This document shows positions 37,157 through 49,045 of a stretch of 64,000 nucleotides of DNA, in pieces. Position 1 is the first letter of the stretch, and each line of letters begins with the position of its first letter. The notes beneath the pieces were generated by a model. It worked only from the letters and a program-made list of their open reading frames with translations, was not told the DNA's origin and searched no databases. This DNA is from Gremmenia infestans (lineage: Eukaryota > Ascomycota > Leotiomycetes > Helotiales > Hamatocanthoscyphaceae). Both the position numbers and the translations under genes were made by a program. The stretch is taken from the NCBI GenBank assembly GCA_032629725.1, contig JAFEVB010000012.1, positions 1,549,694-1,613,693 of the forward strand, in the 5' to 3' direction.

Positions 37157-38165
37157 GCAACCTGGGATGTACCTTGTATTATAGATGGTGGATGTCTACT
37201 ATGAATTTTTGAATCTTGCACAGTACGAGTACAAGACGGCGGTGAGGCTGGGGTAGTGGGATACACATCAATTGAATGCGAACAAGCGGTGACCTTGGAT
37301 ATCGCGAGGGAACTACCATGTGTCTGATGCGCTGAAATGTTTTCGGTCCTTTGTCTTTGTTTGTGTTTGCTTTTTACATCGTGTGGTTTGTAGTTGCGAG
37401 TGGGAATGCGGAGGTGGGTGAGATGAAACTGTTTAAAGCCAGTAGAGTAGAGAAAGAGGAATTGGAAGAAGGAAGGAAAGGAAAGGGAGGTCGCAGTCGG
37501 AATCCGGTACAGGGCGACACAGACACAGCTTTAAGGGAGGGATGTAAAGTAGATCAGGCAGTTGAGTTGCACAGCTTAATGTTGGTGAGACAACAATCAG
37601 CAACAATCAATCAGTGAGAAAGAAACAGAAGGTCTGTGTGACAAGTCCAAGGTGGAAAAGAATCCGATTGAATTTGAAGAAGCAAAGAAAAGGAAGGAAG
37701 AATGTAATGAATAGGATAGGAGCAGGAAAAGAACTATCATCCATGTATAACCTTATTTCCCCTTTCTCTCAAGATATTAACCATCCATCACATTCGATTG
37801 AGCGCCAAGCTGCTGCCAAACCGTTGATCCGGCAGCCATCACAAAGGTAATGCAAGCATTATACTTAATTATTCCCATCTTATCTCACATAGGATTTAGC
37901 AAATCAGGAGACTATTCACATACATTAATTACCGTATCACACCAATCATCGTTTTCCATCGTTTGGAAAAGGAGCATATCACATACTTGGAAGTATTTTC
38001 ACAAAAAGTGATAGACCTCCTAATTGGCCGCACGGATCGCCTGTGCTTCAGGGATTCATGATCCCCCGGAGAACTTAGGCCTATAGCAGTTACTCTTTCA
38101 CTCTGCCGAGCCGTGGTCCTGGCTCACGGGAAAGGGGGAACCTTGAATTACTGTGGGGTGGGCAC

Positions 38166-38240
38166 TTGAAGAGAGGGGCAGAGAGGGAGAAGGAGAGGGT
38201 ATGGGAGAGAGAGAGGGAGAGGGTATGGGAGAGGGTATGG
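38166..38240. repeat. GA-rich purine tract
   Basis: Degenerate GGGAGA/GGTATGGGAGA units, read directly. Confidence 0.8.
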
Positions 38241-38641
38241 GTTATGTGTATGTTGAGATGGATAACTATACTTGTATTGCAGTGACAATGGATGGAGAGA
38301 TAAATGAAGTCGCGGAAGTGGAGAACTCAGCAGTGGGATAAGTGGGTAACGAGGAAAGGAAGAAGATCTTTGTGGTGGCTAGAACGCTGGGAACAGTTTC
38401 ATTATTCGATATGTGCTTAAAGTCAAGAGTAAAGGACTGGAAGTAGGTACAATCCTCGCTTCGGTTCCTACTCCCCTTTTACTATAGAGGCAATACATTC
38501 TTGCCTCTATAGGTCACGTGCATTGAAGTGAGAATCCACCACTATTTCCTATTGAATGCTGGCTTCCTTATTCATAATATACCAATATACAAATGTGTCA
38601 ACATACAGTACCCCACGTCTCATACCCCGTCCTATCATGTT

Positions 38642-39355
38642 TCAACCCCCCAAAGTACTCTTCTTCGCAGCCTTTGTGACCTTTTTGACAACCAACGGCT
38701 TCCCATTCTCATCATAATCAATCTCTATACCCGGACCTGCAATCAACGGAACACCATCTTCATCTACTGGCACCCGCTTCACCCCACCCATAGCCTCCCA
38801 TCTAGCCTGCATCAGCCTGCCAGCAGTCCGCGTAATATCATTATCCACACTACCATCCTCATTTCTCGATACTGAAGAGTGGTTCGGGTACAATGAATTC
38901 GCATTGTTGCGGTGCTTTTTCAGCATTTCTCGGTATCGGCGGTTATCAGCGAGGGAATGCGAGGATATAGTTGGTCCCCTGCGTTTGTTTCGGGAAGATT
39001 CAGTCTTGGTCCTGCGATGAGTTTCTCCTGTAGTGGCATTTTGAGAGCTTTTGTCGTCTTTGGAGAACGTGGCTTCAAGGTTGCTACTAGACGTGCCAAT
39101 TGCTACCAGTCTTCGAGGAGCGGATGATCGAGGAGGCATTGAAGGAGCCGTGCCACGTTCGGACAAGCGTCTCGACCTTCGTGGAGGAAGTTCGGGAGGA
39201 ATGCTGGTATTCGCCGTCTCATCAGGCGTCGCTTCGTCCTCATCTCTTTCAATGGTCTGCGGTGTGGTTTGGGTGGGATTTAATTCTGCCAAGGTTCTTG
39301 AAACTGCTTCCCGCACTGGAGTTTGCGTTTGGAACAGCCTGAGTTGAGGAGCCAT
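38642..39355 (-). CDS. Hypothetical basic, disordered protein
   Basis: Single exon, 237 aa, starting in a good context (CAGCCATGGC). The N-terminal half is Ser/Thr/Pro/Arg-rich with PPRRSRRLS-type basic clusters that could be nuclear localisation signals. The C-terminus is more structured: TAGRLMQARWEAMGG, then acidic DEDGVPLIAGPGIEIDYDENGKP, then a Lys-rich end. I recognise no family. The ordered C-terminus and clean frame make it a real gene. Confidence 0.7.
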   Translation of the reverse strand: MAPQLRLFQTQTPVREAVSRTLAELNPTQTTPQTIERDEDEATPDETANTSIPPELPPRRSRRLSERGTAPSMPPRSSAPRRLVAIGTSSSNLEATFSKDDKSSQNATTGETHRRTKTESSRNKRRGPTISSHSLADNRRYREMLKKHRNNANSLYPNHSSVSRNEDGSVDNDITRTAGRLMQARWEAMGGVKRVPVDEDGVPLIAGPGIEIDYDENGKPLVVKKVTKAAKKSTLGG

Positions 39356-39448
39356 GGCTGTTCAGCTAGAGAAGAGTGTAATGTGGTTGTAAAAAGACAT
39401 TATGAGAGGTAAGCGCAATTGCACTAAAGGCAGGTGCGGAAAGAGCGT

Positions 39449-41209
39449 TCAAGTCCTCTTGTCCCCAAATAAATCATTCCAAAACTCCTTGAAACCATAC
39501 AACGGCTTTTGGTTATCATAAATCTTCACCGTATCCCTTCCAAATCTTTCCATCACGCTCCCAGGTCTATGCCCGATCTTTTCAACCAGATCCCTTGCTG
39601 GCCTTGCTGCACGCTCTTTAATGTCTTGTGCCAAATTAGGAGCCACATCTGCATAGCATGCTTTGAGCTCGCGTTCCAACGAGAAGTAAGGCTTCTTGGC
39701 AAGATCTGGTGCCATGAGGTTGTAGGATCGAGTGAGGTTGTTGAGATTGGTTACGGCGAGCTGAAGGTAGGAAGCTTCGGCTGCTTCCCATGATGGGATA
39801 CGGAATGGCGCTGGGAGGGGGGCCTTCGGAGTACGCATTGAAAGCTTTGAAGCCTCTGCATCATTGGCTCTTAATGGCTGGCCAGGTGCTTGAGAGGCCT
39901 CCAACAGAGGTTCTGGGGACGCTGAGTTCGAGACGGTGACTTCTACATCTTTGTTTTCCATTGAAACCTGGATCGAGGCAGCCTGGCTAGGTGTTGCCGG
40001 TTGTTGGATGATCTTCACCATCACTGGGTCGTCTGTGACATTTGTTGGTACAGATATCTGCTCGACAGCCCTTTTCTTGGGGTTGTGTACGCGCTCTGCT
40101 TCTGCATAAAGCTCTGCAGTTCGCATTTGTTCCTGCAAGCTTCCTCCGCGACTTGCAATCGTTCTTGCAGCATGCCTTTTCCAGTCATTTCGCAGCCGGC
40201 CCCGGAAAACAGTTGCTGCCTTGACCAATTCTTGCTGCTTCTCAATCCATGGAGGAACAATATCCTGGCGTTGTATCATTTTGTTCATGATGTATTCGGT
40301 AGTGTCTACGAATGGGTTGTCTGCTCTTGCATCTCTTTCAATCGCTTTTCCTCGGGGTATATTCTGACAGCATTAGTATTGAACCCCTGCTAAGACGTCT
40401 ACACTCACCTTGAATTGACCTCTGGCAATGGCATCCTCAATCCTTTCGTTTGCAAGTGCAGCCAAACCTCGAATGGAGTTGGGCATTGCTCTGGCAGCAG
40501 GTGTAAATCGCTCCTTCAACTCTTTCTTCATATCAGCCCTCTCCTTGTCCGACATTTGACTATCCTTTGAAATTGCATAGAGAGACGTCTTGTCCCTGGC
40601 ATTCGCGAGCCGTTCTCCTGGCCTTTGCTTCGGCACCCGCTTCAATCGTAAATCGATAATTGGACTTGGGATTTTCGAAGGACCTCGTAGGCCAGGTTTC
40701 AACGGCTTGCGTGCATCGTCAAGCATTCGAAGCATCGTATCCTCGGCACCTTCTTCGCCTGTCCATGCCTGTGCAGAGGCAATATCCTGTGAGCCTTTGC
40801 CAACGTTTGATGTTAGTCCAGAATGTGCAAATGCCGATGCATTCTCTGAACGGAACTTGTGTGCCTCGACTTTTTCTAGGAGCTTCTGCTTCAGATCTTC
40901 CGAGAATCCGGCGTCCTCCACTGCTCTCCTGCCAGCCCGGCCACCTTCCAGAAGGGCATCCTCTGTAGCTTCTGCGAGCCGTCTCGACATTGCTCCTTGT
41001 TCTTTCTCTCCATTTTGAGATGATTTCTCAAGTATTTGAGCCTCGATTTGTGAAGTGTCTTCGTTTACCTTCCCTTTACTGGGCGAGTTTCGAAGTGGCG
41101 AGATGTAGAAAGACCTGGGCTTGGATCTAGTCGAGACGGCATTATGTTGTGATGAAGCTCGAAAGCATCGAGCGCATGTATATGGCAATGAATACCTTGT
41201 TGCATGCAT
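39449..41209 (-). CDS. DUF1992 / DnaJC28-type mitochondrial protein
   Basis: Exons 41209-40409 and 40363-39449 (45-nt intron, GTGAGT...ACTAAT...CAG) give 571 aa. The first true ATG is at 41209. The N-terminus (MHATRYSLPYTCARCFRASS) is a typical mitochondrial presequence. The hallmark block is IRGLAALANERIEDAIARGQFKNIPRGKAI followed by DNPFVDTTEYIMNKMIQRQDIVPPWIE, the DUF1992 domain shared with DNAJC28. The J domain itself is absent, as expected for fungal members. The C-terminal 250 residues carry further helices. Human DNAJC28 function is poorly known, so none is assigned. Confidence 0.85.
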
Positions 41210-41544
41210 AGAAAGGGATAACAAATGTTCACGATTGATGTGAGGGATGAAGGATGATTAATATTTGGAGAATGATAAGTTATATCCCTGTATGACTTCT
41301 ACTTCTACTGATAGCGATAGCGGATTTAACGGATTTAACCCAGAACCCTTTTTGTGAGGTGAGAACATCGTCTTTCATCTCATGGTGTAAATCCGGAGAG
41401 GATGAGATCCAATTAGATATATGAAATCATAGATATTTTAGTCAGCATGAATCGCTTGCTTCCCTTGAACCGCCTCCGACTCCCAAAACTGGACCGAGTT
41501 GGACACTCCTAAACACCTAGAAAAATATTCTACCACTTCTACCT
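41210..41544. other. Intergenic
   Basis: Short space between the DUF1992 gene and the Zn2Cys6 regulator. Nothing recognised. Confidence 0.6.
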
Positions 41545-43270
41545 CTATTTACCATCAACAGAAAATTCCTTCAACCCATCAACTCCTAAAACTTGCTCTA
41601 TCGGCCACCTCGTCCATCGTTCCCATCCATCTCCCAGGACATCAACAACCGTCTTCAATAGATTCCCCGCCTTTCCCGTAAGCCAAAAGATATGACCCAT
41701 CTGTTGCAACGCCACGCAATAATACGACACAATCAACAGCGCTTCTGGGACCTTGTTCTCTAGCATCACTAGAAATCGAGTCGGGATCCACGAGAACCAG
41801 GCCATGACAATATGTAATTTCCCAATGTGTGGGACGAAAGACATCATACTGAAAACCCGACGCAGAAGTCCAAGAGTCTTGAAGAGAACTTCCTTTTCAG
41901 ACACCGTCGTTGATCCAGAGATCCAAGCTTGGGGCAAACTGTCAAGATGCGGCTGTACCGAGTCTTCGACGGGATCTTCACGATGTGGGTCAAGACCAAC
42001 CCAATTATCAAACAATACATGCATCGGGCCGTGTGCAAGAACGGGCCAGAACTCTGTTATTAGTTGCATGGCGCCTCGATGCAATTTCACCCATTGGATA
42101 GTAATCGTTTCCGAGTCTGTCGTTTGGCTAGGCGCGAAGAAAATTGTCGACGGCTTAGTGACGTCCTGAGTAGCCCATGCTAGCAAGAAGAGATGCGTTG
42201 AAAAGGCAAAACATGCGTGGCAATTTTCCACGTCCATGTTACCGATCTGAGGCTGGAACAGTGTAATTCCAATTGCTGCATGGTTATCAGATGCGTGCTG
42301 ATAGAGGGATGCCTTTTGCGGATTGACGTGTGCGAGGTAGAGAGCGCCGAGAGAGAGAATCTGGTGCATGAGGAATGGGTGTTGGAAAGCGATTTGAATG
42401 GCCGTGGTCGTGAAGACATGAATATCAGATTCTCGATAGTCCAAGAAGGCTGCAGCACCATTGGTTATCCAAGAATGCAATAACTCGAGGTCAAGCATTG
42501 TGAAGTTTCCTATGGGAAGAGAGTGTTGAAGGGCGGGGGATGGACTGAGTGTTGCAATTGAGAAAGTCGGTGCTGAGCTTGGTGTATTTGGAAATGAAGG
42601 GCCAGGATTCGGGTCTGATAACATGGACTGGACAGTTGGAGCGTCCTTCTTCAGAGGGTGAGTCTGAAGAAAGGAACATTCTGTTTTGTAACCTTTGCAT
42701 CTTGAACATATTGGTTTTTGCTCATCACACTTTAGATTCGTTAGTAAATTAGGGGTAGTCAATTACTACAAGACAACAGCGAGAGAAAAGGAGATCCCTA
42801 TATTTGACAGGTAGAATGAAGTTCTATCTGGACTCGACTCTTAAAGCATTGGGAGAATGAGGACTTCATTACTCGCTCAGCAGCCTCAGCTAAGCCTTCT
42901 CGACTTCGGAGCCTTCTATCGCCCGTTCGGCGTTCGGTCATTCGCTTGTCAAAAAGTCTTGACTATTCGGCATTGAAGACAGGATTAAGCAGAGCGAAAA
43001 CTTCTAAAAACCGCGAAGTCCAGAGACAGAATGTGGCAGGCAGAGTACTTGTAAAGACCGCGAAGTCCGCGGATAGAATAAAGGACAACAAATACATCTA
43101 GAGACGCCACGAGAATTTACGTGAAAGGTGTACGAAACGCCCTTTCCTTCTAACCCTGATGAAAGCACTGCATTGCATACCTTGACCTTTCTGACTTTAC
43201 ATTGAACACATCCCGTTCGGCTTTTATGGTGAGGCCTTCTTGCCTTTATCAAATGAGGCTCTTTCGTCAT
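41545..43270 (-). CDS. Zn2Cys6 fungal transcription factor
   Basis: Two exons (43270-43181 and 42729-41545) give 424 aa. Splicing rebuilds a perfect Zn(II)2Cys6 cluster, Cx2Cx6Cx6Cx2Cx6C, across the junction: CVQCKVRKVK, then CDEQKPICSRCKGYKTEC. The following region resembles the fungal-specific transcription-factor family that begins LELLHSWITN and has a helical body (sterol-uptake/Upc2-like group). The intron is 451 nt, far longer than its neighbours, with a TACTAAC branch site and an AAG acceptor. It lies beside an RTA1 remnant, an SDR, a thioesterase, a P450 and an acyltransferase, and could regulate them (inference). Confidence 0.85.
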
Positions 43271-43775
43271 TCTACCAGCAGCCGTCTGGATCTGGAGTAG
43301 AAACAAATATCCTCAAGCCTTGGGACTGTAATCGTATAGAAAATATCAGGGTCGAATCGGACGTCGTTCTATACGTTGGATACGGCAGCCTCGTGTTATT
43401 AAGGACACGCAAGGTGGCGCAGCAACTACATCCTTGCCAATCTTCCTTCGGACAGAGCTGTCTTTGATTGGCCTAGATGCGAAGGGCAATAAGCGAGGCT
43501 AGGCCGCGCCCCTTCTATCGCGTCCCCTTTTTCACTTGTCGCGGCCTGAGTCTTTCTCTCGTATTGAAAACAGAGTATCAGATTCATATCATCCTGCGTC
43601 AGTACCATGCAGGTACAGCCTTATGCTCTGTGCCTCTTTGAGTCTCTGCCGTGCCTACAAATTCAAGATGACCCCTCCGATTTAAGTAGGTAGTTCAAGT
43701 TAAAGTTTCTATTCATTCTCTGTAGTTGTTGAATTTTCTACTTCTTTTCTATTCTATTTCATCTAGCGCTCCATC

Positions 43776-44377
43776 ATGACATCCTCTGACCCCAATGCTT
43801 TCGTTTTCTATAGGTAAGAGTTAAAGAGACGAAGCGCCTATCCATTACCGCCGGATTGCAACTGACCATTTTAGATATCATCCTTCTCTCATAGCTGCAG
43901 CTATATTCGTTGCCTGCTTTGCTATTACCACACTTCTCCATATCTTCCAAGCTGCGAGGGCTCGAACAGAAGACCCAAGACAGCGGAAAGTTCATTGTCC
44001 TCGCCGGTCTTTTCATCCAAATCATCTTCTTCGGCATCTTTGTCATAACAAGCAGTATCTTCCACAAACGACTCGCTGGATCACCTACGCAAGAGTCTCT
44101 GGTTGTCTCTTGGCAGAAATACATGTTTGCTCTGTACTTTGCAAGTCTTTTGATCTTGATCAGATCCGTGTTTCGTGTGATAGAGTTTGCGGGAGGGAAC
44201 ACAGGGCCATTAGAATCTAGTGAGGTCTACTTGTACGTTTTTGATGCCGTATTTATGCTTGGGGTCATGGTTGGTTTTAATATTGTTCATCCTGGGGCTA
44301 TCATTGGAAAGAAGGCTCAGAAAGACAGTATTTTGTTGAGTGATAGGGAAAGTGGAAGGGGTGGATTGAACTACTAG
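43776..44377 (+). pseudogene. Broken RTA1-like membrane protein gene
   Basis: A short first exon (43776-43813), a 61-nt intron (acceptor TTTTAG at 43874), then sequence encoding YHPSLIAAAIFVACFAITTLLHIF, the first membrane segment of RTA1-like proteins (lipid-translocating/resistance family). Around 43950-43990 the frame shifts by one. The next frame gives GKFIVLAGLFIQIIFFGIF, FRVIEFAGGNTGPL and YVFDAVFMLGVMVGFNIVHPG, the family's C-terminal half, ending at 44377. About 100 residues (membrane segments 2-4) are missing between the two parts. An internal deletion that broke the frame explains this best. The C-terminal portion remains a 155-codon frame and could still be expressed. Confidence 0.75.
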
Positions 44378-44621
44378 GAGGTAGACATGGTAGGCGCAAG
44401 GAATGATTTGGGTAACGTTGGTCATAAGATTGATGGGTTGGAGCAATTTAGATGGGCATCGTCGGACTTTTTATGCGTGAGTTATTGCCGTTGGAGGGGT
44501 TAATTGAGGTCTGCTCGCTGATGCTGAACATTATAGCCAGAACGAGCGTTGAAGTTACATACTTAGGTCTTCAATTTGTTGGTTTATTTTTGACGAACCC
44601 CCATACTCAGCCTTGATAGCC

Positions 44622-45655
44622 TCAAATTTGACCATTTGCAAACAAAGTCCGTCCTCCATCAATCGCAATACTTCTACCATCGACATACGCTCCTGCTTTA
44701 CTTACAAGGAACAACACTACTCCAGCCAGATCATCCATCGATCCAGCTCGTTTAGCAGGGACCTTTTGAACGAGATCACCAAAAATATCTGCACCGGCAC
44801 CCGTTCCCATTGGATTCATATTGCTTGGGACGACTAGAAATGTCAGAAACGCCAGTAAGGTGGCAAAAAACTTACATCCAGGATTGATACCACACACTCT
44901 CACATACCACCTAGCAAACTTACTTGCTAGCAATGCAACAAGATGATCAGTAGCAGCCTTTGTCGTAGCATAGCTCATCATATCAACATTTGTGGCATTA
45001 TGCAGACTAGCAATCGAGCTCGTCACAACAACGACTCCTCTTCCATGGTCCTTCCCTTTTGTACCATCCGGCATTAATGCATCTCCTGCCGCTGCGAGCA
45101 GATCAATAAGTGCAACGGACAGGAAGTAATGAGCCATTGTATTGACTTGAAATGATAGGTTCCAATCTGAATATGAAGATGACCAGAGAGAAGCTTGCAG
45201 TTCGGCCAGAGGAGCTGTGAGCACGTCACATGATTGTGGGGGATCGCGACGAATGCCAGCGTTGGATATGAGGATATCCAGATGAGACTCTTGAGTACGG
45301 AGGAAGAGAGAGATAGCTTCAACGCCATGTTTCGATGTCAAATCACATGGAAATCTGTGCCTCATTAGTCAATGCATGCAAAGATAATAAAGTTCGTACC
45401 CCACTGCTGTGCCACCAGAAGCTTTTCCATGATCGTTTAATGTTGCTTCAACTTCTTGGATTGGATCGGATTCTAGACCGCAAACGTAGACTTTCGCTCC
45501 ATTTGCTACCAGTCCCTGGATTGTTGAGCTGAAATCTTTCAAGAGTAGAGAGGATATACCTTTGCAATCATAAGTCCAATTCCACTCGTTCCTCCAGTAA
45601 TGAGGGCTACTCGTCCCTTGACTGAGAAGAGATTGCTGACTTCGGTTGAGGTCAT
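44622..45655 (-). CDS. Short-chain dehydrogenase/reductase
   Basis: Exons 45655-45560, 45515-45400, 45354-44876 and 44833-44622 give 300 aa. It is a classical SDR with an NAD(P) Rossmann fold. Motifs are TGGTSGIG near residue 20, ISNAG near 100, a serine in VVTSSIAS near 183, and the catalytic Y199-ATT-K203. INPGFVPSNM and the C-terminal SIAIDGGR are also typical. The substrate is unknown. It lies between the RTA1 remnant and the thioesterase in the accessory cluster. Confidence 0.9.
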
Positions 45656-46150
45656 TTTGCTGGAGGCGAACTTGGCTGGGTTTTGGCCGGCGCTTTAAAA
45701 TTCTATTTGCAAGGAATAAGAGAGGCAAGTTGTACTAATGCAGTTGCGTATCATTGAGTAAAACAATCGGAATTGATAGAAGAAAAACTGATAGTAGAAG
45801 AATAAAGTGGGGGTGGCGTGAAGGTGGGGGCGGATTTCGTATCTCCAAGTCGATAATAGAAAGCTATTTTGAGTCCTGTTTGAAAGTATGGTAATAGTTT
45901 ATAGATCAATTATCATTAGATTGAAATAAAAGAATGGTAGAACAGTAGGAAAAGAGGCATCGCAAAATGCGATAGATCATCGCAGCAGTCATTGCAATGA
46001 TAAATATAAGGGAATAGAAAACGAATCTTTTCTTGATCTTGTCAATATGCCACATTGGGAGGGTGTAGGATACATTTATCAATAAATGTAATTATAGTAT
46101 CTCTGCTACAATAAATACACGACTACTCCCAATTAATGTTATCTTGCTCT
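45656..46150. other. Intergenic
   Basis: Promoter of the SDR and 3' flank of the thioesterase. Rather AT-rich; no gene seen. Confidence 0.6.
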
Positions 46151-46838
46151 TTATAATTTCGCTTTCATAGTACCATACTTTTCCTCCGCGGCCTTGCCAA
46201 TATTCCGATTCATTTCTAGAAACACTGCTTCGGCTTCAGAATACACAGTTCCATCCTCACCTATAAATACAGCCTTGAGAAAGATTCTTCTCCCCTCTTT
46301 CTTCACGACCCCACCCACACATCTGACCACCGTTGGCGTAAAAAGCGGCTTCTTGAACTTTAGCGACATATCTATAGTGTATGCTCCATTGTCTATCACG
46401 AGAAGTTAATCAATGAGCAACGGAAATCTGGCTCTACTTACCTCCTGACTGTTGCCATGCCGCAGTGCCCATAACCTCATCGAATACCGTCGCCATGAAC
46501 CCTCCATGGCATGTTTGTGCAAAGCTATTGATGCCGCTGCCTAGATCGAGCAAGGTGTTGATTTCTACAAATGGGTTCTTTTTATTTTCACCCGGTCTCA
46601 GACCCTCGGTCCTCTTAGGCAAACGGAAGTAGGTGATGCAAGCCCGAACAGTTGATTTGGAGTTGAGTGTCTCTTTTACGAGTGTGTATTCGCCGTCAAG
46701 CTTTGATCTGCGGTCTGGAATAGCGACATGGATAATGGATTTGTCGGAGAGGAGTTTCGCACACCAGGGGATATTGTTGAAGTGTGTGATTGGGTCGCTA
46801 GTGTATTGGCCGTGAGATGGTGAGGGTTGGATAGGCAT
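46151..46838 (-). CDS. PaaI/4HBT-type thioesterase
   Basis: Two exons (46838-46442 and 46392-46151) give 212 aa. It has a hotdog-fold thioesterase pattern: FAQTCHGGFMATVFDEVMGTAAW forms the central helix with HGG and an acidic residue, and TIDMSLKFKKPLFTPTVVRCVGGVVKKEGRRIFLKA forms the strands. These proteins hydrolyse acyl-CoA or acyl-carrier thioesters; the true substrate is unknown. The length is normal for fungal members of the PaaI-like group. Confidence 0.85.
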
Positions 46839-49045
46839 GCTTCTGTATTATTGATTTGACAATGGACATATATGGTAAAATGATAGTTTGGTTATACGTC
46901 AAGCTTATGATGAGAAGAAATGTATGGGGTAGTGTCTAGGTGGAGGCAAGTTGTCAGGAGGTTATGCAGAACAGGGACCCATAATTTAAATATCGATGCT
47001 GAAGGACGTTCCCGATTAGTAGGTCAAGATCTGCCTGACTAGGATGATGACCAGGTTTCCATCGCTGCACGAACACGTAGAGCAGATTAGGTGACGCTCC
47101 GCTCGGCTTCCGGGGGCCACTGCCGTGAGATCGAGTATGGTTAGGAAGAAGAGATCCCAACGGGAAGAATACCTCCTTTGCGCGGGACATCCTATTACAT
47201 ATTATTCAATCGAATCAGAAGCTGGGGATATTCGTGCTAGACATTCTGTCCGGTTTGACACGCCCATGTTGCTCACTGCCCACGAAGCTATTCAGTACAA
47301 AACGCGGATATTCACCATTGAACCTGATGCCAGAACTAAGAGTAGATAAAGAAATGATCGTCGATTGAGTCTTATCTATAGATCTCGACCTTTTACAACT
47401 ATTCGGTAAGACCCGTTTGAAACTAGCATTCTCAGATGGTTGGACGCTGAAGAAAGCAGATTGGGCACGGTTGATTACGTGCCGTTAATTCAGGGTCCTT
47501 TGCCAGGGATTCAGATTAAGTTAGGTTATTGCAGAGAGCCTGGATTAGGGCAAGGCACATGTGGAGCCCTGCATTGGCCTTCGTCGATCATAGACAGACA
47601 AAGCTTAATTAAAGTACTAGATGGTTGAATGTATAGTATTGTGGGAAGCGCTAGGTAATTGGATTCTCTTTCGAGACACTGCATCATAGACTTTATTGTC
47701 AATTAGTCTGCATATTCTTACCGCTCTAGGATCTGGACTAGGTGAAGAGCCAATGATATTTGCAGAGCCTGCATTTAAGCCTCCGTCATTTTAAGCTGAA
47801 CAGTCTCCAGTATCAGACATAGGAAAACGAATAGCAGCAAGGCTCTAGTAATAAGTTAGGCAATTATTATAGTTTATCTTCTAAATCTCAATCTTATCCT
47901 CCAATATTAGGCCCAAGTTGGGTATCAGGAGCTAAGGTTTCACCCCAAGAATACCGAGGCTAGATGATACTTTCCCCCCACCTTAATAAATGTTAATAAT
48001 TCTTCGCCCCACCATATACACAGGGGACTTAAGCAAATGATATCACTACGTCTAGGGCCTAGTGGGACGTTACAAGGACTTTACAAGTACCCTGCGCCGT
48101 GAATAGTAGACTACTTGCTAGGGCATCCAGCCATTCAGTTCTACAGGATTCTACGTTTTATGGAGTAAACCCATAATCTAAAATTTATTAAGGGGGGAGG
48201 AGGGTAGTATTCTCGAACACATATCCCTTTGCAGATCTATTTCCACCCTTTTTACCTCTATCTTCTTGCCAAGGTGTTGGCCTCTACCTACCACATGAGT
48301 CGTTTACCAACTTTCCCCTTTCCACGTAAACACCTGCCAGTAGCAGTTAAATCCTCCCGGCTACTTACTATAGAGAACTTTGCGACCCATACAACGTGCT
48401 GCTTATTTTATTTTATTTTCTGGCAACTTGCCATTCATCAAACTTTCCATCCATCCATCCATATGATGTCCATCGAAACATCTCTATTTGAAACCAGCGC
48501 CACTGCACAGCTGGCATTTGCTGCTGAACAGCTCTATGAAGTATCTCTCACTTTTGTCGTGATCACTGGTTCAACGATTATCGATGCATTTTGGACGACA
48601 ATGAGAGGACGAAAAGTGGCCGTGCCAGGCAGTATTTGTTAAGTGATCAAAGGTCCAACGGTGAGACAGGTCCAGGCTTCAAGTCGAGCAATTTCCTGAC
48701 AAAGGCAGGGTTCGCCATGGGAGAATGAAGGGTAGAGATGTGTATGTGAAGGCTGGGGAATCACGCAAATGCATTATAGTGCTCTGGAATAAATGCGGGA
48801 TAAAAGCTATGAAATGGGATCAGGCTTTGGGTGTTCAGAACTCGGTTGCTCATATCGCTCTAAATCTAATTGACAAATGAAATTATCATTACTTGATCCA
48901 TATCTAAAGCATGCCGAGACCCCCTTTTCGCTATAGACATAAGCAAAAAGACTTCTGTCTAGTCACATCCGAAACCCCTAGGTGATCTAAATTGACATAG
49001 GAAAGCAATAGTATCCTACAATCTGTCCCCTGTTTTCCTTGCGCC
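46839..49045. other. Gene-poor spacer
   Basis: About 2.2 kb between the thioesterase and the P450. A plus-strand frame at 48229-48642 includes a 60-residue stretch starting MMSIETSLFETSATAQ with some coding character, but no domain, so I do not call it. No repeats of note. Confidence 0.5.

Larger units (their letters stand above)
37052..38641. other. Intergenic with purine and GGGTT repeats
   Basis: This is the upstream region of the Cnn_1N gene. It holds a GGGTT pentamer tract (about 37126-37156) and a purine-rich GGGAGA(GA) tract (about 38170-38240). Open frames here are repeat-driven. Confidence 0.6.

Noticed and set aside
48229..48642. Plus-strand frame with MMSIETSLFETSATAQ stretch
   Set aside because: Some coding character, but the N-terminal half looks like untranslated sequence and no domain appears; left uncalled.
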